Positions 6,426-8,967 of a DNA stretch of 8,967 nt are shown piece after piece; the stretch's first letter is position 1, and each line of letters starts with the position of its first letter. Made by a program: the position numbers and the translations under genes. Location of the stretch: assembly GCA_007125875.1 (NCBI GenBank), contig SLCI01000235.1:1-8967 (forward strand). Direction: 5' to 3'. Source of the stretch: Kiritimatiellia bacterium (GTDB lineage Bacteria; Verrucomicrobiota; Kiritimatiellia; SLAD01). The notes beneath the pieces are model-generated. The model searched no databases, had not been told where the DNA came from, and saw nothing but the letters and a program-made list of their open reading frames with translations.

Positions 6426-6453
6426 TTGCAGCAGGTAGTCGATGGGGTATGCT
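6426..6453 (+). promoter_or_regulatory. Weak sigma-70-like promoter candidate
   Basis: TTGCAG (6426-6431) and TATGCT (6448-6453) are separated by 16 bases. They match the consensus hexamers at only 3/6 and 4/6 positions. The placement fits a promoter for the downstream three-gene operon, but the match is weak enough to be chance. Confidence 0.2.
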
Positions 6454-6574
6454 GGTGCAAGCAACGATTAGCGAAAGGTTGGCAACAAATGGCCGGTTGG
6501 TGGAAACAATTTTTGGAATGGCGCAGAAAGGTGGTCGAGGAGACCGGTGGCGCCCCTTATATCGATGTATCAGA

Positions 6575-6580
6575 GGAGGA
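6575..6580 (+). promoter_or_regulatory. Shine-Dalgarno favouring the 6591 start
   Basis: GGAGGA ends 10 bases before ATG 6591. It is stronger than AAAGG (6474-6478), which precedes the alternative ATG 6489. Because the upstream frame is also open, the site could instead be two acidic codons within a longer protein. Confidence 0.5.
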
Positions 6581-6590
6581 TAAAGAATCT

Positions 6591-7625
6591 ATGAATGCAG
6601 ACCATGAAGGCGAGAAAAAGGGCGGATGGCTGACACGTTGGCGCCAACCCAAACGCGAAGAAAAGCAACTGGCCACACTACAGGAAGGCTTTAATGAACT
6701 GGTCGGCTTGACGCGCTCGATTCGCGAGCACATGCAACAACAAGCCCGCACCCAAGCGACGCTCGTCGAGATGATGGAGCATTTACCCGGTGCCGTTGAA
6801 AGCCTGAAAGGCGTTGGCGAGGCGACCAAGCAACAGACCGAGACGTTAAGCCTTTTAAAACAACAACTCGAAGCGGGCGCGCGCAACGAAAACCATATGA
6901 TGGAAAGCATGCGGAGCTTCAACAAAACATTGGCGCTCATGGACGACCTGAGCAAGAGCACTTCGCAAACGGTATCCAGCATGTCGGATCGCACCCGCGA
7001 CTCCGAAGATATGCTGCGCACGATATTAGAACGCTCCGAGCGGCGACTTATATACATGATCGTCACGGTCATGCTGGTGACGTTGACGGTATTGGGCGTT
7101 GGCCTGTATATCGGCTTCGGTCAGCGCGCCGATGCCCCCACACTGATTGTTCCGATCGAAGAAGAGCAACTCATCATACCGGACGAACCGTCCACCGATG
7201 AAGAAGAGGCTGCCGCTACGTTCGAGCATCAAAAGAGCATTTCCGAGTTAGGCGATTGGCCGGAGGAGGAAGCTGAGCAGCTTCCCGCGGAAGAGCTGGA
7301 AGAGATCGAACCGACGGAGGAAGTACCCCCCGTGGATCCGGAAGAAATCCTCGCCCCCGAGCCTGTTGAGCTGGAAGCCGTCGAAACGGATACTGAGTTA
7401 ATCGAGCCGGTTGAACTCATTCCAGCAGAGCAGACTATTCCAGCGGAGCCGATAGAAGACGAGGATCACGCGCCCCAGGCGGAGGAAGTCGTCGAAGTGA
7501 TTACGGAAGAGCCCGAAGCTGCTGATGATGACATCGAAGAAGACACCACGCCGGAAGAGGAAGAGGACGAAGGTAACGGCGACGAGGTGATCGAAGAAGA
7601 GGATATCGAAAAGGAGTACGAATAA
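6591..7625 (+). CDS. Coiled-coil, single-pass membrane protein with a long acidic tail
   Basis: From ATG 6591 the product has 344 residues in three parts. Residues 1-150 are hydrophilic and helix-prone, with Gln/Glu/Leu-rich stretches typical of a coiled coil (LQEGFNELVGLTRSIREHMQ, then LSLLKQQLE). Residues 153-176 form one hydrophobic membrane helix. Residues 178-344 are a low-complexity Glu/Asp/Pro tail; the last 35 residues hold 21 acidic ones. The frame stays open upstream to 6426, so ATG 6489 (378 aa, N-terminus MAGWWKQFLEW) or TTG 6426 (399 aa) are alternatives. I prefer 6591 for its ribosome site. I recall similar LQEG/GLTRSIREH proteins from Kiritimatiellota-like genomes but no named family. 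ruvX starts 5 bp after its stop, so it is probably the first gene of the operon. The acidic tail may bind basic proteins or cations; that is speculation. Confidence 0.85.
   Translation: MNADHEGEKKGGWLTRWRQPKREEKQLATLQEGFNELVGLTRSIREHMQQQARTQATLVEMMEHLPGAVESLKGVGEATKQQTETLSLLKQQLEAGARNENHMMESMRSFNKTLALMDDLSKSTSQTVSSMSDRTRDSEDMLRTILERSERRLIYMIVTVMLVTLTVLGVGLYIGFGQRADAPTLIVPIEEEQLIIPDEPSTDEEEAAATFEHQKSISELGDWPEEEAEQLPAEELEEIEPTEEVPPVDPEEILAPEPVELEAVETDTELIEPVELIPAEQTIPAEPIEDEDHAPQAEEVVEVITEEPEAADDDIEEDTTPEEEEDEGNGDEVIEEEDIEKEYE
7419..7454 (+). repeat. Two tandem 18-bp units inside the acidic-tail coding region
   Basis: Units at 7419-7436 and 7437-7454 both begin ATTCCAGC and encode IPAEQT and IPAEPI. 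The unit keeps the reading frame, suggesting the acidic Pro/Glu tail expanded by short in-frame duplication. Confidence 0.55.
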
Positions 7626-7630
7626 GCTCC

Positions 7631-8065
7631 ATGGGGCGCCTTCTCGGGATTGACTACGGGGAACGGCGTATCGGCTTGGCCATTAGTGACATCACGGGCA
7701 CCATCGCAACTCCATTAGAGGTCGTACCCGGTAACGATCCACCGCAAGCCGCGAAACAGATTGTGGGCATTGCTGAAGCGCGTGAGGTCAGCCGCATCAT
7801 CATCGGCTTGCCCATGCGAATGGACGGATCGCACGGGCCCGCTGCCGAAAAGGCCAAGGCTTTTGCCGACCTGATCCGCAAACACACCGTCATCCCGATT
7901 CAGTTCTGGGATGAGCGCTTCAGCACGCTAACCGCCGAACAAGCGTTGATCGAGGGCGGGGCACGCCGCGACAAACGGAAACAGGTCGTCGACAAATTGG
8001 CCGCGCAAATCATTCTGCAGCACTATCTCGACGCTCAACCGGGCGAGCCGTTTGCTACCCCATGA
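7631..8065 (+). CDS. ruvX: RuvX/YqgF family protein (putative Holliday junction resolvase; pre-16S rRNA nuclease)
   Basis: The 144-residue protein has the RNase H-like fold signature of the YqgF family at the usual length. The first acidic residue is D8 in GIDYGERRIG. The second conserved block is DERFSTLTA with D94-E95, and the last acidic residue is D121 in VVDKLAAQIILQHYLD. Family members process the 5' end of 16S rRNA in E. coli, and some act as Holliday junction resolvases, so the precise substrate here is inferred. Translation starts at ATG 7631, 5 bp after the preceding stop. AAGGAG at 7611-7616 is 14 bases upstream, somewhat far, so coupling to the gene before it may help. Its TGA overlaps the truA ATG in the sequence ATGA. 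Confidence 0.96.
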   Translation: MGRLLGIDYGERRIGLAISDITGTIATPLEVVPGNDPPQAAKQIVGIAEAREVSRIIIGLPMRMDGSHGPAAEKAKAFADLIRKHTVIPIQFWDERFSTLTAEQALIEGGARRDKRKQVVDKLAAQIILQHYLDAQPGEPFATP

Positions 8066-8808
8066 CCACGCAGCGCTATCGCATCGACATTGCCTACGAC
8101 GGAACAGACTTCGCTGGCTGGCAAGTGCAACCGCGTCACACCACGGTGCAGGGCGAGCTGGAGAACGCGTTAAAGCAACTTTGTGGACAGCATGTGCGCG
8201 CGGAAGCCAGTGGCCGCACGGATGCAGGCGTCCATGCCCGCGGTCAAGTGGCTCACTTCGACTGGCCTGAAAAGGCGGCGCGTCCGGACCGCCTGATACG
8301 CGGGATTAATGCACTCCTGCCCGAGTCGGTGCGCGTCATGAAACTACGGTCGGTGCCCGAATCATTTCATGCCCGATTTAGTGCGGTCGGAAAAGAGTAT
8401 CGCTACTTCATCGATAACGGACCAATTCGCCAGCCGATTGATCGTTTCTATCGCACATGGGTGCGTGATCCTTTGGATGTCGTGGCCATGCAGAAGGCCG
8501 CTGCGTTGCTGGAGGGCGAACACGACTTCGCGGCGTTCGCGGCTAACCCCAACCGCGAAATCGACGGCACGATTCGCACGATTTACCGACTCTCCGTTAC
8601 CCGAAAGGGTTCCCTGCTCACGATCCGAGCTCACGGTAATGGGTTTCTCTACAAGATGGTGCGAAGCCTAAGTGGATTTTTGTTGCGCGTGGGACGCCAA
8701 GAAGTGCAACCGGAACTGGCCCAAACAATTTTGCAATCAAAACTGCGCACGGCACGGGTCCCTACCGCGCCACCAGAGGGGCTCTTTTTATGGCGCGTCT
8801 TCTACTAA
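8062..8808 (+). CDS. truA: tRNA pseudouridine(38-40) synthase
   Basis: TruA converts uridines 38, 39 and 40 of the tRNA anticodon arm to pseudouridine in the cytoplasm. The 248-residue protein is of normal family length and has the expected motifs: YDGTDFAGWQ near the N-terminus, GRTDAGVHARGQVAHF with the catalytic D54, FHARFSAVGKEYRYFI in the middle, and NGFLYKMVR near the C-terminus. Translation begins at an ATG that overlaps the ruvX stop by 4 bases. No strong Shine-Dalgarno is visible, which suits translational coupling. The last 21 bases overlap, antisense, the end of the minus-strand gene at 8788-8967. Confidence 0.97.
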   Translation: MTTQRYRIDIAYDGTDFAGWQVQPRHTTVQGELENALKQLCGQHVRAEASGRTDAGVHARGQVAHFDWPEKAARPDRLIRGINALLPESVRVMKLRSVPESFHARFSAVGKEYRYFIDNGPIRQPIDRFYRTWVRDPLDVVAMQKAAALLEGEHDFAAFAANPNREIDGTIRTIYRLSVTRKGSLLTIRAHGNGFLYKMVRSLSGFLLRVGRQEVQPELAQTILQSKLRTARVPTAPPEGLFLWRVFY

Positions 8809-8967
8809 TATGGGCTGATAGCCTGTACGCTTATCGAAACCGGACGAGCGGAAGGATTCAATCTCGCCGTCTGGAGTCTGCACGAAGAAGATGGCCTCTA
8901 GCTCGGGACGCGTCTCGATCCATTCGGCGCCGGCCTCCTCGCCCATCACGATCAGGGCGGTTGCCGC
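8788..8967 (-). CDS. apbE: C-terminal fragment of a probable FAD:protein FMN transferase (ApbE), cut by the window edge
   Basis: On the minus strand the frame is open from the right edge down to a TAA (8790-8788), giving 59 residues. It begins AATALIVMGEEAG and continues through an EAIFFVQTPDGEI segment and FRSSGFDKRTGY. This fits the ApbE C-terminus, where an Asp-x-x-(Ala/Ser)-Thr motif leads into a hydrophobic strand ending in Met-Gly, followed by a helix and an 'EALFI...DGE' strand. The Thr at fragment residue 3 would be the Mg2+-binding Thr; its partner Asp would lie outside the window. ApbE attaches FMN covalently to Thr residues of Rnf/Nqr and related flavoproteins on the periplasmic side. 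The codon pattern is coding-like (many G/C third positions). The start is off the window. The gene converges on truA with a 21-bp overlap. Confidence 0.72.
   Translation of the reverse strand, partial: AATALIVMGEEAGAEWIETRPELEAIFFVQTPDGEIESFRSSGFDKRTGYQPILVEDAP

Larger units (their letters stand above)
6147..6590. other. Stretch with no confident gene between chrA and the ruvX operon
   Basis: No convincing coding sequence lies in roughly 440 bp. It contains a pair of imperfect 19-bp repeats, a run of small hairpins, two CGAGTAAG words (6224-6231 and 6238-6245) and a weak promoter-like pair. From 6426 the frame of the downstream gene is open, so part of the 3' section may be coding if that gene starts earlier than 6591. 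Confidence 0.6.

Noticed and set aside
6557..7072. 171-codon minus-strand open frame
   Set aside because: It is the antisense of the coiled-coil region; its Ser/Arg/Cys-rich composition is what antisense Glu/Gln-rich coding produces.
7229..7420. Minus-strand Ser/Gly-rich 63-codon open frame
   Set aside because: Low-complexity antisense of the Glu/Pro tail codons.

Overview
The window reads as ordinary chromosome from a Gram-negative bacterium with moderate-to-high GC. Several clues point loosely to the Planctomycetota/Verrucomicrobiota/Kiritimatiellota/Lentisphaerota side of the tree: short CACGAAG-type repeats around a GxxExxY gene, an acidic-tailed coiled-coil membrane protein upstream of ruvX, and a secreted protein whose C-terminal strand-helix segment recalls proteins seen in those phyla. 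That placement is an inference from recalled patterns; no ribosomal or other strict marker gene is present.

Layout. Positions 2-817 (+) encode a multi-pass membrane protein of unknown function, possibly cut by the window edge. Positions 824-1370 form a repeat-bounded module: a long imperfect palindrome, a small hairpin, a GxxExxY-family gene of the PD-(D/E)XK nuclease-like group, and a half copy of the same repeat. Positions 1382-2239 (-) encode an exported protein of unknown function. A divergent intergenic stretch holds a possible 26-codon leader ORF, whose last two codons form the Shine-Dalgarno of the next gene. Positions 2394-4808 (+) encode an exported glycoside hydrolase family 31 enzyme with a GDLGEPE active-site motif, followed 48 bp later by a full-length two-domain chromate transporter (4857-6146, TTG start). 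A stretch without a confident gene follows (6147-6590), with a pair of imperfect repeats and several small hairpins. The last block is a tight operon: an acidic-tailed single-pass membrane protein (6591-7625), ruvX/yqgF (7631-8065) and truA (8062-8808), with gaps or overlaps of only a few bases. Convergent to it and overlapping the truA tail by 21 bp is the 3' end of a minus-strand gene that looks like apbE (FAD:protein FMN transferase), running off the right edge.

Functionally, ruvX and truA are core nucleic-acid and tRNA maintenance genes. The GH31 enzyme handles alpha-glucans or oligosaccharides outside the cytoplasm, and ChrA exports chromate; these two share an orientation and probably a transcript, but have no obvious metabolic link. 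I found no CRISPR array, tRNA, rRNA, insertion sequence, phage gene or clear multi-gene defence system. The most unusual elements are the repeat-bounded GxxExxY module, the leader ORF before the GH31 gene, and the structured spacer after chrA.
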